Shown: one piece after another, positions 1 through 8,040 of the stretch | Layout: every line of letters starts with the position of its first letter | Position numbering within the stretch: position 1 is the first letter of the stretch | NCBI GenBank assembly: GCA_049323435.1 | Contig: JBMOMX010000034.1 | Location: 1-64,000 of the forward strand | Direction of reading: 5' to 3' | DNA from: UBA11222 sp049323435 | GTDB taxonomy: Bacteria; Pseudomonadota; Alphaproteobacteria; UBA11222 | DNA length: 64,000 nt | The notes under the pieces: model-generated | What the model was told of the DNA's origin: nothing | What the model saw: the letters and a program-made list of their open reading frames with translations, nothing else | Databases searched by the model: none | Program-made: the position numbers and the translations under genes

Positions 1-39
1 AAGGCGTTCATCCATAACCGAACTCTCACTCCACGGCAT
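1..39 (-). CDS. IS481-type transposase, first 13 codons only
   Basis: The minus strand opens with ATG at 39-37 and reads MPWSESSVMDERL before the window ends. A purine-rich GGGAGG lies just upstream. From memory this closely matches the conserved start of IS481/IS3-like integrase-core transposases (MPWKExSVMDERxxFV). Only the 5' end is present, so the catalytic DDE core and the intactness of the element cannot be judged. The family call rests on 13 residues plus the repeat-bearing end that follows at 73-115. Confidence 0.6.
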   Translation of the reverse strand, partial: MPWSESSVMDERL

Positions 40-115
40 CTCCACCTCCCGCTTGTCAAATCAAGCAAAAAGTGTAACCCATGTGTCCGGTACGAAATGT
101 CACCTATGTGTCGGG
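40..115. mobile_element. Probable terminal region of the IS481-type element
   Basis: Between the transposase start and the next gene lie two 18-bp imperfect direct repeats, TGTAACCCATGTGTCCGG at 73-90 and TGTCACCTATGTGTCGGG at 98-115 (15 of 18 identical, 25-bp period). Repeated TGT(A/C)ACC(C/T)AT units are typical of transposase-binding ends of IS481-like elements. The outer tip is likely near 115, but with the other end outside the window neither the terminal inverted repeat nor a target-site duplication can be confirmed. Confidence 0.45.
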
Positions 116-176
116 CTACTCAGCCCTGACGGGCCCTGGATGGCTTGCGCCGGCGGGGGGAAGGCTGGCGCTGATT

Positions 177-842
177 TCAGGGTTTTACGCGCGCGGGACG
201 GCCACGGGCGGCCGGTCTGACATTTCTGCCGAGACGCGCACTGATCTGGTCCAGAAACGCCGCGCTGCCCAGCGGGTGGCCCGTGCGTTGATGGCTGCGG
301 ATGCGCGCATTGACTGCTTCGTCCGGTGCGCCGGCCAGAAAACTCTCCCAGTCAGCGGCCCTGTCCAGCAGCGGCGCAAGCTTTACCAGCGCGTCATCCC
401 TGCCCGACAGATGCGCTGCTGCGCTCGACCAGGCCCAGTCGCCCGGACGCTTTACCAGTTTGGCACGCACAGGATTGACCTCAATATAATGCGCGCACGC
501 CATCACATGCGCCTCATCCATGGGAAAGGACGAAAAGCGGCCCTGCCACAAATGACCATGCCAGCCCTCGCGCGCATTCACCTGGCTGGTATAGCGCCGA
601 TGCGTCTCACCAAGCGCCGCACGCAGCCCGTCTTCGTGTGACGGCGTCAGGATCAGATGCACATGATCGGGCATCAGGCAATAGGCCCAGACCTCAGTGC
701 CCGCCTTTGCGCACCACTCTGCCAGCAGCGCCTTGTAGGTCTGATAGTCAGCCTCGGAAAAAAATACCGGCAGGCCGCGATTGCCGCGCTGGGTGATGTG
801 ATGCGGCACACCGGGAACCACCAACCGTGACAGACGCGCCAT
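177..842 (-). CDS. REP-associated tyrosine transposase (RAYT, Y1_Tnp family)
   Basis: This 221-residue protein belongs to the IS200/IS605-like Y1 transposases that cut and join single-stranded DNA through a catalytic tyrosine. The HUH signature is visible as HVHLI at residues 60-64. The family block W-x-G-R-F (residues 99-103) and HYIEVNPVRA (118-127) follow, with Tyr119 the likely nucleophile. Length suits chromosomally domesticated RAYTs, which move or maintain short palindromic repeats rather than themselves. A perfect inverted repeat lies 32 bp upstream of the start and may be its substrate. The gene looks intact. Confidence 0.9.
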   Translation of the reverse strand: MARLSRLVVPGVPHHITQRGNRGLPVFFSEADYQTYKALLAEWCAKAGTEVWAYCLMPDHVHLILTPSHEDGLRAALGETHRRYTSQVNAREGWHGHLWQGRFSSFPMDEAHVMACAHYIEVNPVRAKLVKRPGDWAWSSAAAHLSGRDDALVKLAPLLDRAADWESFLAGAPDEAVNARIRSHQRTGHPLGSAAFLDQISARLGRNVRPAARGRPARVKP

Positions 843-873
843 CCATGCTCCAGCCTTTATCGGGATCTTATCG

Positions 874-937
874 GGGACAGTATATATTTAACGTCGCCGA
901 TGCAAGGCAAGCAGCGAAATTAAATATATACTGTCCC
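874..937. repeat. Perfect 18-bp inverted repeat next to the RAYT gene
   Basis: GGGACAGTATATATTTAA at 874-891 is repeated as its exact reverse complement at 920-937 with a 28-bp spacer. GGGACAGTATA-type repeats are, from memory, frequently found beside this class of transposase. The arms begin 32 bp upstream of the transposase start codon. The arrangement could be a REP-like substrate, an element boundary or a hairpin. No second copy was noticed elsewhere in the window. Confidence 0.75.
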
Positions 938-999
938 TTATAAAACGTTAATCTATCGCGCATTTAGCGCGTCCCACGCTTCATGGATAAGCATATCCA

Positions 1000-1321
1000 T
1001 CACAATATTTCCCAAGGTCGATTGCGAGGGTTGCTCATATCACGGCTGCCATGCACCACGGCGATAATGTCAATACGTTCCGCATCAACAATCCAATACA
1101 TGATGCGATATCCCTGAAAGATAATTTCGCGCAACTCCTCGCCGCTTGCTTCGGGTATTTTGCGTCCGCTCTTTGGATACACCTCAAGCCTGTCAACAGC
1201 ATGCATAATCTGCTGCACAAAGTTCTGCGCGTAAATGCGCGTAAAATTGAGAGTCCCTGGCTATGAATTCAAATATGCCGTCAAGATCCTCAAGCGAGGG
1301 GCGGGTCCAGTTAACCTGCAT
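1000..1321 (-). pseudogene. RelE/ParE-family toxin, frameshifted
   Basis: The downstream frame (from about 1240 to 1000) encodes the body of a ParE/RelE toxin, including VYPKSGRKIPE, REIIFQGYRIMYWI and IAVVHGSRD. The expected N-terminus is encoded in another frame from ATG at 1321: MQVNWTRPSLEDLDGIFEFIARDSQF. Removing one base from the four-base run at 1243-1246 joins the two into one ~106-residue toxin. The ATG overlaps the antitoxin stop by 11 bp, as expected for a translationally coupled pair. A shorter product from GTG at 1218 (72 residues) would lack the N-terminal helix. A sequencing error in the homopolymer is the alternative to a real mutation. Confidence 0.75.
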
Positions 1322-1496
1322 TGGATGAATAGCGGGCTTTCACCTCGCTGTGCGGCGTTATGTCACCATCGCGGGATGCCTGCATCCCCTTTTCAATTTT
1401 TTGCTTAACATACAGCTCATACATGATGTCATTCAGAGATGCACCATCCGGCAATTGGTCTATGAGCTGTTTCGCCGTCTCTTTGGCGTTATCCAT
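1311..1496 (-). CDS. Type II antitoxin partner of the ParE-like toxin
   Basis: This small 61-residue protein is of the common antitoxin type that precedes ParE/RelE toxins. Its N-terminal half (KQLIDQLPDGASLNDIMYELYVKQKIEKGMQ) is helical, and its polar tail contains DGDITPHSEVKARY and would wrap the toxin. GGAGG sits 8 nt before the ATG. Its stop overlaps the presumed toxin start. The antitoxin frame is intact while the toxin frame is broken, the usual order of decay. These operons normally autoregulate; no operator was identified. Confidence 0.75.
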   Translation of the reverse strand: MDNAKETAKQLIDQLPDGASLNDIMYELYVKQKIEKGMQASRDGDITPHSEVKARYSSNAG

Positions 1497-1565
1497 AGCT
1501 TTCGCCTCCGTTATCTGGTGCGCACTGGAAGCATATCACCAGCCTATCTCAAATTCATGACCGCC

Positions 1566-2504
1566 CTAATGCCCGGCGAGAAATTTTTCCGCCTCCAGCG
1601 CCGCCATGCAGCCCTGACCTGCCGCCGTCACCGCCTGGCGGAAGATTTTGTCGGTGACATCACCCGCCGCAAACACGCCGGAAATTTCCGTGGCGGTGGA
1701 ATCGGCGGCTTTGAGCAGATAGCCGTCTTTATCCATCGGCAGCACGCCTTTGAAGATAGCGGTGGATGGGCTATGGCCGATGGCGATGAACACGCCATGC
1801 GCCGCCACATCCTGTGTGACGCCGGTTTTGACATTTCGCAACCGCGCGCCGGTCACGCCCAGCGGATTTTCCGTACCCAGAATTTCATCTATGGCGTGAT
1901 CCCAAATGACGCTGACCTTGGAATTGGCGAACAGCCGGTTTTGCAGGATTTTTTCCGAACGCAGCGTGTCACGGCGGTGCACCAGCGTCACCTTGCTGGC
2001 GAAATTGGTCAGGAAAAGCGCCTCTTCCACCGCCGTATTGCCGCCGCCGACCACCAGCACTTCCTTCCCGCGATAGAAAAACCCGTCACAGGTGGCGCAG
2101 GCCGAAACCCCAAACCCCTTGAAGCGTTCCTCGGTGGGCAGGCCCAGCCAGCGCGCCTGCGCGCCCGTCGCCACAATTACCGCGTCCGCCGTATACGTAT
2201 CGCCGCTATCGCCCGCGCATGTAAAGGGACGGCGCGAAAAATCCACGCTGGTAATATAATCATTGATCAGGCGCGTGCCCACATGCGCCGCCTGATCGCG
2301 CATCTGCTCCATCAGCCAGGGCCCCTGAATGACATCGGCAAAGCCCGGATAATTTTCGACATCCGTGGTGATGGTCAACTGCCCGCCCTGGTCGATACCC
2401 GTCACCAGAATGGGTTCCAGCATCGCGCGCGCGCCATAAATGGCCGCTGTGTAACCAGCGGGGCCGGAACCGATAATAAGCAGGCGTGAATGATGTGTTG
2501 GCAT
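1566..2504 (-). CDS. trxB: Thioredoxin-disulfide reductase
   Basis: NADPH- and FAD-dependent cytoplasmic flavoenzyme that reduces thioredoxin. The 312-residue length is normal. FAD-binding GSGPAG is at residues 12-17, the redox pair CATC at 136-139, NADPH-binding GGGNTAVE shortly after, and the C-terminal FAD motif as GVFAAGDVTDK. It starts 8 bp after fabI and is probably the last gene of the fabA-fabB-fabI-trxB unit. That would couple its expression to unsaturated fatty acid synthesis; this is an inference from spacing. Confidence 0.95.
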   Translation of the reverse strand: MPTHHSRLLIIGSGPAGYTAAIYGARAMLEPILVTGIDQGGQLTITTDVENYPGFADVIQGPWLMEQMRDQAAHVGTRLINDYITSVDFSRRPFTCAGDSGDTYTADAVIVATGAQARWLGLPTEERFKGFGVSACATCDGFFYRGKEVLVVGGGNTAVEEALFLTNFASKVTLVHRRDTLRSEKILQNRLFANSKVSVIWDHAIDEILGTENPLGVTGARLRNVKTGVTQDVAAHGVFIAIGHSPSTAIFKGVLPMDKDGYLLKAADSTATEISGVFAAGDVTDKIFRQAVTAAGQGCMAALEAEKFLAGH

Positions 2505-2512
2505 AGTGGTGC

Positions 2513-3331
2513 TTAATCTTCCGTACGCGAACCATTCAGCATATCCGGGTGCGGCATGCCGATAATATTATAGCCGGCATCGACATAATGAATTTCGCCG
2601 GTGGTGCCCGCAGACAGATCGCTGAGCAGATACAGGCCCGCGCCGCCCAGATTATCCAGATCAACATTTCTGCGCAGCGGCGCATGTTCGCGCGCGGTGC
2701 GGTAGACATAACGCGCCGAACCAATGGCCGAACCCGCCAGAGTGCGCATCGGCCCCGCCGAAATCGCATTCACCCGGACGCCCTGCGGCCCCAGATCGGC
2801 GGCAAGATAGCGCACGCTGGCCTCCAGCGCCGCTTTGGCGACGCCCATGACATTATAGTCCGGCATGACCTTGACCGCGCCCATATAGGTCAAAGTAAGG
2901 ATCGCGCCGCCATTTTTCATCAAGGGCGCAGCGCGCCGCGCGACCTCGTTTAATGAAAAACAGGAAATATCCATGGTGTTCAGAAAATTTTCGCGCGTCG
3001 TATCCAGAAACCGGCCCTTGAGTTCCTCCTTGTCGGAATAGGCCAGCGCGTGCACAACAAAATCAATCTGTCCCCAGACGGTTGCCAGCATGGCGAAAAC
3101 ATTATCCATACTGTCGCGGTCTGACACATCGCACGGCACCATCAGGCTGGAGCCAACCGAATCGGCCAGCGGCTGAAGCCGTTTTCCAAACGCCTCGTTC
3201 TGATAGGTAAACCCCATTTCCGCGCCATGTTCGCCCAGCATTTTGGCGATGCCCCAGGCGATGGAATGATCATTGGCGATCCCCATCACCAGGCCGCGCT
3301 TGCCCGCCATCAGTTTGCCCGTCCCGGTCAT
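2513..3331 (-). CDS. fabI: Enoyl-[acyl-carrier-protein] reductase (NADH), FabI type
   Basis: Reduces trans-2-enoyl-ACP in the last step of each fatty acid elongation cycle. It is an SDR fold of 272 residues with the divergent FabI features: cofactor motif GIANDHSIAWG (17-27), active-site Tyr149 and Tyr159 and Lys166 in YNVMGVAK. The ATG at 3331 has GGGAGCG nine bases upstream and is preferred to an in-frame TTG two codons earlier. It follows fabB at a short distance. This is the target class of triclosan and isoniazid-like inhibitors; residues around the pocket look standard. Confidence 0.95.
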   Translation of the reverse strand: MTGTGKLMAGKRGLVMGIANDHSIAWGIAKMLGEHGAEMGFTYQNEAFGKRLQPLADSVGSSLMVPCDVSDRDSMDNVFAMLATVWGQIDFVVHALAYSDKEELKGRFLDTTRENFLNTMDISCFSLNEVARRAAPLMKNGGAILTLTYMGAVKVMPDYNVMGVAKAALEASVRYLAADLGPQGVRVNAISAGPMRTLAGSAIGSARYVYRTAREHAPLRRNVDLDNLGGAGLYLLSDLSAGTTGEIHYVDAGYNIIGMPHPDMLNGSRTED

Positions 3332-3364
3332 TCTCAAGCGCTCCCCGATGAAATTTGCATGATT

Positions 3365-4579
3365 TTAGGCAAGACGCGAAAAAGCCAGGCAGGCATTGGT
3401 GCCGCCAAAGCCAAAACTGTTGGACAGCACGGTGTTCAGTTTCGCATTATCAATCCGTTCACGGACAATAGGCATTCCCGCCGCTTCCGGGTCCATATTC
3501 TCTATATTGGCGGACACGCAGACAAACTGGTTGTTCAGCATCAGCAGGGAATAGATCGCCTCATGCACGCCGGTTGCGCCCTGGCTGTGGCCGGTCAGCG
3601 ATTTGGTGGAATTGATCGGCGGAATTTTATCGCCGAACACGGTGCGGATCGCCTCCAGCTCCTTGGTGTCGCCAACCGGCGTTGAGGTGCCATGCGCATT
3701 GATATAATCGACCGGCCCCGGCAACCCCGCCATCGCCATGCGCATACAGCGCACCGCGCCCTCGCCCGATGGCGCAACCATATCCACGCCATCCGATGTC
3801 GCGCCATAGCCGGTGAGTTCGCCATAAATTTTCGCACCGCGCGCCCTGGCATGTTCCAGCTCTTCCAGCACCAGGCAGCCGCCGCCGCCCGATATCACGA
3901 ACCCGTCACGATTGGCGTCATAGGCGCGCGAGGCCTTTGTTGGCGTGTCATTATATTTGCTGGACAGCGCCCCCATGGCGTCGAACAGCACGGTCAGCGT
4001 CCAGTCCAGCTCCTCGCCGCCGCCTGCGAACATGACATCCTGTTTGCCATATTGAATTTGTTCCGCTGCGGCGCCGATGCAATGCGCGCTGGTCGAACAG
4101 GCGGACGAGATAGTGTAGTTCAGCCCCTTGATCTGAAACGCGGTGGCGAGATTGGCCGAAGTGCTGCTCGACATGTTGCGCGGCACCATGAAGGGGCCAA
4201 CCTTTTTCGGCCCCTTTTCGCGCGCCGTATCACAGGCCAGCAGAATATTATGCGTCGATGGCCCGCCGGAACCCACAATAATTCCTGTGCGCACATTGGA
4301 AACTTCTGCGGGCGTCAGCCCCGCATCGCGGATCGCCTGATCCATGGAAATCCAGGCATAGGCCGCCGCATCGCCCATAAAGCGTTTCAGCTTGCGGTCC
4401 ACCGCCTCTTCCAGATCAATTTTCAGCGTCCCCGCCACATGGCTGCGAAAGCCCATATCGCGGTAGGTATCGACAAATGCGATGCCCGAACGGCCTTCGC
4501 GCAGGCTGGCCAGCACCTGCTGACTGTTATTGCCGATGCTGGAAACAATGCCCATGCCGGTAACCACGACACGTCTCAT
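3365..4579 (-). CDS. fabB: 3-oxoacyl-[acyl-carrier-protein] synthase I
   Basis: Condensing enzyme that elongates acyl-ACP, including the cis-unsaturated intermediates made by FabA. It has 404 residues with the thiolase fold and Cys-His-His triad: Cys161 in SACSTS, then His in NAHGTSTPVGD and His in SLTGHSQGATG. Adjacent to fabA with a 16-bp gap, it forms the classical anaerobic unsaturated fatty acid pair. The start ATG at 4579 has GGAGAG upstream. The FabA pairing favours FabB over FabF. Confidence 0.95.
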   Translation of the reverse strand: MRRVVVTGMGIVSSIGNNSQQVLASLREGRSGIAFVDTYRDMGFRSHVAGTLKIDLEEAVDRKLKRFMGDAAAYAWISMDQAIRDAGLTPAEVSNVRTGIIVGSGGPSTHNILLACDTAREKGPKKVGPFMVPRNMSSSTSANLATAFQIKGLNYTISSACSTSAHCIGAAAEQIQYGKQDVMFAGGGEELDWTLTVLFDAMGALSSKYNDTPTKASRAYDANRDGFVISGGGGCLVLEELEHARARGAKIYGELTGYGATSDGVDMVAPSGEGAVRCMRMAMAGLPGPVDYINAHGTSTPVGDTKELEAIRTVFGDKIPPINSTKSLTGHSQGATGVHEAIYSLLMLNNQFVCVSANIENMDPEAAGMPIVRERIDNAKLNTVLSNSFGFGGTNACLAFSRLA

Positions 4580-4595
4580 GACGCTCTCCTTCGGC

Positions 4596-5117
4596 TCATT
4601 GCGGCGCTTCGCCTGACTTGAACAGGCCTACCTTCAAATCCATGGCGCGGCAGGTTTCATTGCCATCCACGCTGATGCTGCCATCGGCAACCCCCATAAC
4701 CAGGCGGCGGTTGATCACCCGCTTCAGATCCAGCCGGTAGGTTAACAGCTTGTGCCGTGGTTCGACCATATCCATCAGCTTTACCTCGCCGACCCCCAGG
4801 GCGCGGCCCCGGCCCGCTGCGCCCAGCCAGCCCAGGAAAAACCCCGTCAACTGCCATAGCGCATCAAGCCCGAGACAGCCCGGCATCACCGGATCGCCCT
4901 CAAAATGACAGGCGAAAAACCATAAATCCGGGCGAATATCCAGTTCGGCCACAATCTCGCCCTTGCCATGCGCGCCGCCCGTTTCCGAAATATGGGTGAT
5001 GCGGTCGAACATTAACATGGGCGGCAGCGGCAATTGCGCATTGCCCGGGCCAAACATCTGGCCATGGCCGCAGCGCAGCAGATCTTCATAACCCAGTTTC
5101 GCCGGTTTATTCGGCAT
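4596..5117 (-). CDS. fabA: 3-hydroxydecanoyl-ACP dehydratase / trans-2-cis-3-isomerase
   Basis: Bifunctional hotdog-fold enzyme that dehydrates 3-hydroxydecanoyl-ACP and isomerises the product, committing chains to unsaturation. At 173 residues it is almost the length of the E. coli enzyme. The catalytic His71 lies in FFACHFEGDPVMPG and the partner Asp85 in LGLDALWQLTGFFLGW. It is first in the fabA-fabB-fabI-trxB unit. The upstream 79 bp to the SulP gene holds a short GC stem but no convincing regulator site. Confidence 0.96.
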   Translation of the reverse strand: MPNKPAKLGYEDLLRCGHGQMFGPGNAQLPLPPMLMFDRITHISETGGAHGKGEIVAELDIRPDLWFFACHFEGDPVMPGCLGLDALWQLTGFFLGWLGAAGRGRALGVGEVKLMDMVEPRHKLLTYRLDLKRVINRRLVMGVADGSISVDGNETCRAMDLKVGLFKSGEAPQ

Positions 5118-5196
5118 GTGTCATACCCTGTAAGCAGAATCCCTTTTTCGCGATCTGGCGTAACATATCGTAACAATCCGCGAAAGCGGTTTGGCG

Positions 5197-6909
5197 CTAT
5201 TGGCGGGCCTTAGCCATGGCGAGGGCCGCCTGATAATCGCCGGTAAACCGCAAATCCGGTATATTTTTGCCAAAAGCCATCTGGTTCAGCACCTTCTGCG
5301 GCTGCGGCTGAACGCCGCAGATGATGATTTCAGTCCCATGCGCCAGACAGCGTTGCAGAAACTCCTCCAGCGCGCCAACCCCCGTCGCATCGATCATCGG
5401 CATGTCACGCATCGCCAGGATAAATATCCTTGGCCAGGGACCGGTAATGGCGTCAAGCACGTCCCCCAACCGCCCTGCATTGCCAAAAAACAGCGGCCCG
5501 CGCAGACGAAACACTTCCACCCCTTTGGGCAGGGCATCGCGCTGGGTATAACCGCCATTGGGCGGGCGAATGAAATCATCCTCATCCTGCTGCCACAGGG
5601 AAACGCCGGATTCCGCAGATTGCGTCTGTGACATGCGGTGCATAAACAGGATTGCGGCCAATACGACCCCGACCTCAATCGCGACAGTGAGATCCACCAT
5701 CACCGTCAGGCCAAATGTCAGCAACAACACCACCCGGTCGCCAAATGGCGCGCGCATCAAATGGCGGAACTTGTCAATCTCACTCATATTCCAGGCGACG
5801 ATGACCAGAATCGCCGCCAGCGCCGCCAGCGGAATGAACGCCGCCAGCGGCGACAGAAACAGCATGAACAACAGCACAAACAGCGCATGCAGCATCCCCG
5901 CGACGGGCGATCTTGCGCCGGAACGGATATTGGTGGCGGTGCGCGCGATGGCCCCGGTCGCGGGCATGCCGCCAAACAGCGCCGAGGCGATATTGGCGGC
6001 GCCCTGCGCCACCAGTTCACAGTTCGAACGGTGCCGCCGCCCGGTCATGCCGTCGGCCACCATCGCCGACAACAGACTTTCAACGCCTGCCAGAAACGCA
6101 ATGGTGAAGGCGCTGGGCAATAGTTCCTGCAGCCGTGCGAACGTAACTTCAGGAAAATGCGGCATCGGCAGGCTGCTGGGAATGCCGCCAAAGCGTGAGC
6201 CAATCGTATCCACTGGCAGGTTGAGCAGATAGACCAGAGCCGAAGCGCCAATAACGGCGATCAGAAATCCCGGCTGTTTCGGGGCCAGGCGCCGCAGCAC
6301 AATAATCACGCCAAGCGCGCCAAACGCCACGCCCGCCGCAAGCGGATTAACCGTATGGCTGGCATTCCAGAACGCCGTCAGTTTGGGAACGATATCCGCC
6401 GGAACATTGGTCAGGGAAAGCCCGAACAAATCGCCTATCTGGCTGGAAAAAATGATTACTGCAATACCCGACGTAAAACCGGTCACCACCGGTTCCGGAA
6501 TATATTTGATCCAGTCGCCAAACCGCGCCACGCCCGCGATCAGCAGCATCGCGCCCGCCATTAATGTGGCAAGCACCAGCCCGTCATAGCCATGCGCGTG
6601 AATGACATTGAACACCACCACCACGAATGCGCCGGTCGGGCCGCCGATCTGAAACCGGCTGCCGCCCAGCGCCGAAATCAGAAATCCGGCAATAACGGCG
6701 GTGACCAGGCCTTTGTCCGGCGTAGTGCCGGATGCGATCGCCAGCGCCATGGCCAGCGGCAGCGCGACAATAGCGACCGTCAGACCCGCAACCGCATCAC
6801 CGCGAAAATCTCTGGCGCGATAGCCCTCACGCAGCACCGTGTAGAGCTTCGGCACAAACAGACGCCAGGCGGGACTTCCGGACTTCGCAGAGCGGGAAAA
6901 ATCAGACAT
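5197..6909 (-). CDS. SulP-family (SLC26) anion transporter with STAS domain
   Basis: Integral membrane anion transporter of 570 residues. Roughly 10-12 hydrophobic segments cover residues ~25-420. A cytoplasmic STAS domain occupies about the last 130, seen around GVEVFRLRGPLFFGNAGRLGD and MRDMPMIDATGVGALEEFL. The SulP signature region appears near the start as FRGDAVAGLTVAIVALPLAMA. Substrate could be sulfate, bicarbonate or a dicarboxylate; sequence alone does not decide. ATG at 6909 is preferred because the longer frame overlaps the divergent irr gene. It sits between irr and fabA, which are neighbours in Rhizobiales as I recall. Confidence 0.9.
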   Translation of the reverse strand: MSDFSRSAKSGSPAWRLFVPKLYTVLREGYRARDFRGDAVAGLTVAIVALPLAMALAIASGTTPDKGLVTAVIAGFLISALGGSRFQIGGPTGAFVVVVFNVIHAHGYDGLVLATLMAGAMLLIAGVARFGDWIKYIPEPVVTGFTSGIAVIIFSSQIGDLFGLSLTNVPADIVPKLTAFWNASHTVNPLAAGVAFGALGVIIVLRRLAPKQPGFLIAVIGASALVYLLNLPVDTIGSRFGGIPSSLPMPHFPEVTFARLQELLPSAFTIAFLAGVESLLSAMVADGMTGRRHRSNCELVAQGAANIASALFGGMPATGAIARTATNIRSGARSPVAGMLHALFVLLFMLFLSPLAAFIPLAALAAILVIVAWNMSEIDKFRHLMRAPFGDRVVLLLTFGLTVMVDLTVAIEVGVVLAAILFMHRMSQTQSAESGVSLWQQDEDDFIRPPNGGYTQRDALPKGVEVFRLRGPLFFGNAGRLGDVLDAITGPWPRIFILAMRDMPMIDATGVGALEEFLQRCLAHGTEIIICGVQPQPQKVLNQMAFGKNIPDLRFTGDYQAALAMAKARQ

Positions 6910-7002
6910 ATTCACACCACCAGCTTGACTATCCGCATAATATCGCATCCCCGGCGCATATGAGGCTAGACAAATGCGGCCCGGCTGCCGATATTCTCGG
7001 GT

Positions 7003-7431
7003 ATGGAAGCACAAACCCGTTCCCTTTCCACGATTGGCGCGCTAGCGCGGCTACAGGCGGTCAGGCTGCGCCCGACGCGGCAGCGGCTGGCGCTGGCGCA
7101 ATTGCTGTTTGAGCCGGGCGATCATCATGTCACCGCCGAATCGCTGTTTGAACAGGCCCAGGCCGCAGGGGTGAAGGTGTCGCTGGCGACTGTCTATAAT
7201 ACGCTGCATCAGTTCACGGCGGCGGGTCTGTTGCGCGAGGTTGTGGTCAATTCCGCCTGCACCTATTTCGACACGAATATCACCGATCATCATCATTTCT
7301 TTTATGAAGACCGCAATGCGCTGATCGATATTGATGGGGCAAAGGTGGATATTCGCGGACTGCCCGAAACCCCGGGCGGGACCAAAATTTCCCGCATCGA
7401 TGTCATTATCCGGCTTTCTGGCCGCGATTAG
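7003..7431 (+). CDS. irr: Fur-family iron response regulator, Irr type
   Basis: This 142-residue Fur-family regulator has an N-terminal winged helix (LRPTRQRLALAQLLF ... VSLATVYNTLHQF) and a metal/heme-sensing dimerisation domain. The Irr hallmark is the His triplet in TYFDTNITDHHHFFYE (His96-98). The C-terminal CxxC zinc sites of classic Fur/Zur are absent. In Rhizobiales, Irr senses heme status and represses or activates iron genes through ICE boxes. One such box lies 43 bp downstream of this gene, in front of rubrerythrin. PerR-like function is the main alternative. Confidence 0.85.
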   Translation: MEAQTRSLSTIGALARLQAVRLRPTRQRLALAQLLFEPGDHHVTAESLFEQAQAAGVKVSLATVYNTLHQFTAAGLLREVVVNSACTYFDTNITDHHHFFYEDRNALIDIDGAKVDIRGLPETPGGTKISRIDVIIRLSGRD

Positions 7432-7473
7432 ACGCGCGCACCTGGCGCTACAGGCCCTTCCAATTTTCCTAAA

Positions 7474-7488
7474 TTAAAATGATTCTAA
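7474..7488. promoter_or_regulatory. Predicted Irr box (ICE-like operator) before rubrerythrin
   Basis: TTAAAATGATTCTAA is a 15-bp near-palindrome: arms TTAxAAT and ATTxTAA match except at one paired position, around a central G. It closely resembles the Irr/ICE consensus built on TTAGAAT-n-ATTCTAA. It ends 4 bp before the -35 hexamer of the promoter at 7493-7521, a position compatible with activation or with repression. The irr gene ends only 43 bp upstream. Confidence 0.6.
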
Positions 7489-7492
7489 TCTA

Positions 7493-7521
7493 TTGACGTT
7501 GCCGCCCGCCGCCGCTATATT
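7493..7521 (+). promoter_or_regulatory. Sigma-70 type promoter for the rubrerythrin operon
   Basis: TTGACG at 7493-7498 and TATATT at 7516-7521 are separated by exactly 17 bp, close to the ideal housekeeping promoter. Transcription would start near 7528, leaving a leader of about 69 nt before the rubrerythrin ATG at 7597. Confidence 0.7.
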
Positions 7522-7596
7522 CACTATGGTAAACGGGCGATCGCTCACATGACTATTCAGGCCCGATATCGGGCGCCATTCAACAGGGAGAAGAAC

Positions 7597-8019
7597 ATGG
7601 CAAATCTCGGAAAAAGCAAAACCCTCGATAATCTGAAGGCCGCCTTCGCCGGCGAAAGCCAGGCCAATCGCCGCTATCTGTATTTCGCGCAAAAGGCCGA
7701 TGTCGAAGGCTATAATGATGTGGCGGCGGTGTTCCGCTCCACCGCCGAAGGCGAAACCGGTCATGCGCACGGCCATCTGGAATTCATGGAAACCGTCGGC
7801 GATCCAGCCACCGGCCTGCCCATCGGCTCCACCAGCAACAATCTGAAAGCCTCGGTTGCCGGTGAAACCCATGAATATACCGACATGTATCCCGGCATGG
7901 CGCGCACCGCCCGCGAAGAAGGCTTTGCCGAAATCGCCGACTGGTTCGAAACCCTCGCCAAGGCCGAAAAGTCCCATGCAGGCCGCTTCACCAAGGCGTT
8001 GAACACCCTCGACGGCTGA
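7597..8019 (+). CDS. Rubrerythrin (diiron peroxidase/ferritin-like), no rubredoxin domain
   Basis: A 140-residue four-helix protein with a carboxylate-bridged diiron site that detoxifies hydrogen peroxide. Likely ligands are Glu20, Glu53-x2-His56, Glu90 and Glu124-x2-His127. The usual C-terminal rubredoxin with two CxxC motifs is missing, so electrons must come from a separate partner. The Fe-S oxidoreductase downstream is a candidate donor. The start at 7597 has GGGAGAAG upstream. It carries a strong promoter with an Irr-like box, suggesting control by iron or heme. Confidence 0.9.
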   Translation: MANLGKSKTLDNLKAAFAGESQANRRYLYFAQKADVEGYNDVAAVFRSTAEGETGHAHGHLEFMETVGDPATGLPIGSTSNNLKASVAGETHEYTDMYPGMARTAREEGFAEIADWFETLAKAEKSHAGRFTKALNTLDG

Positions 8020-8040
8020 GGGTTAGACTAAACCCGATGC

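Noticed and set aside
1350..2489. Open plus-strand frame of 379 codons opposite trxB.
   Set aside because: It mirrors a gene with intact trxB motifs; the translation is rich in Arg/His and has no family feature.
3692..4621. Open plus-strand frame of 309 codons opposite fabB.
   Set aside because: Antisense shadow of a well-defined condensing enzyme in GC-rich DNA.
5118..5196. CCGC-tttc-GCGG stem between the SulP and fabA genes as a terminator.
   Set aside because: Four base pairs without a T-run is too weak to call.
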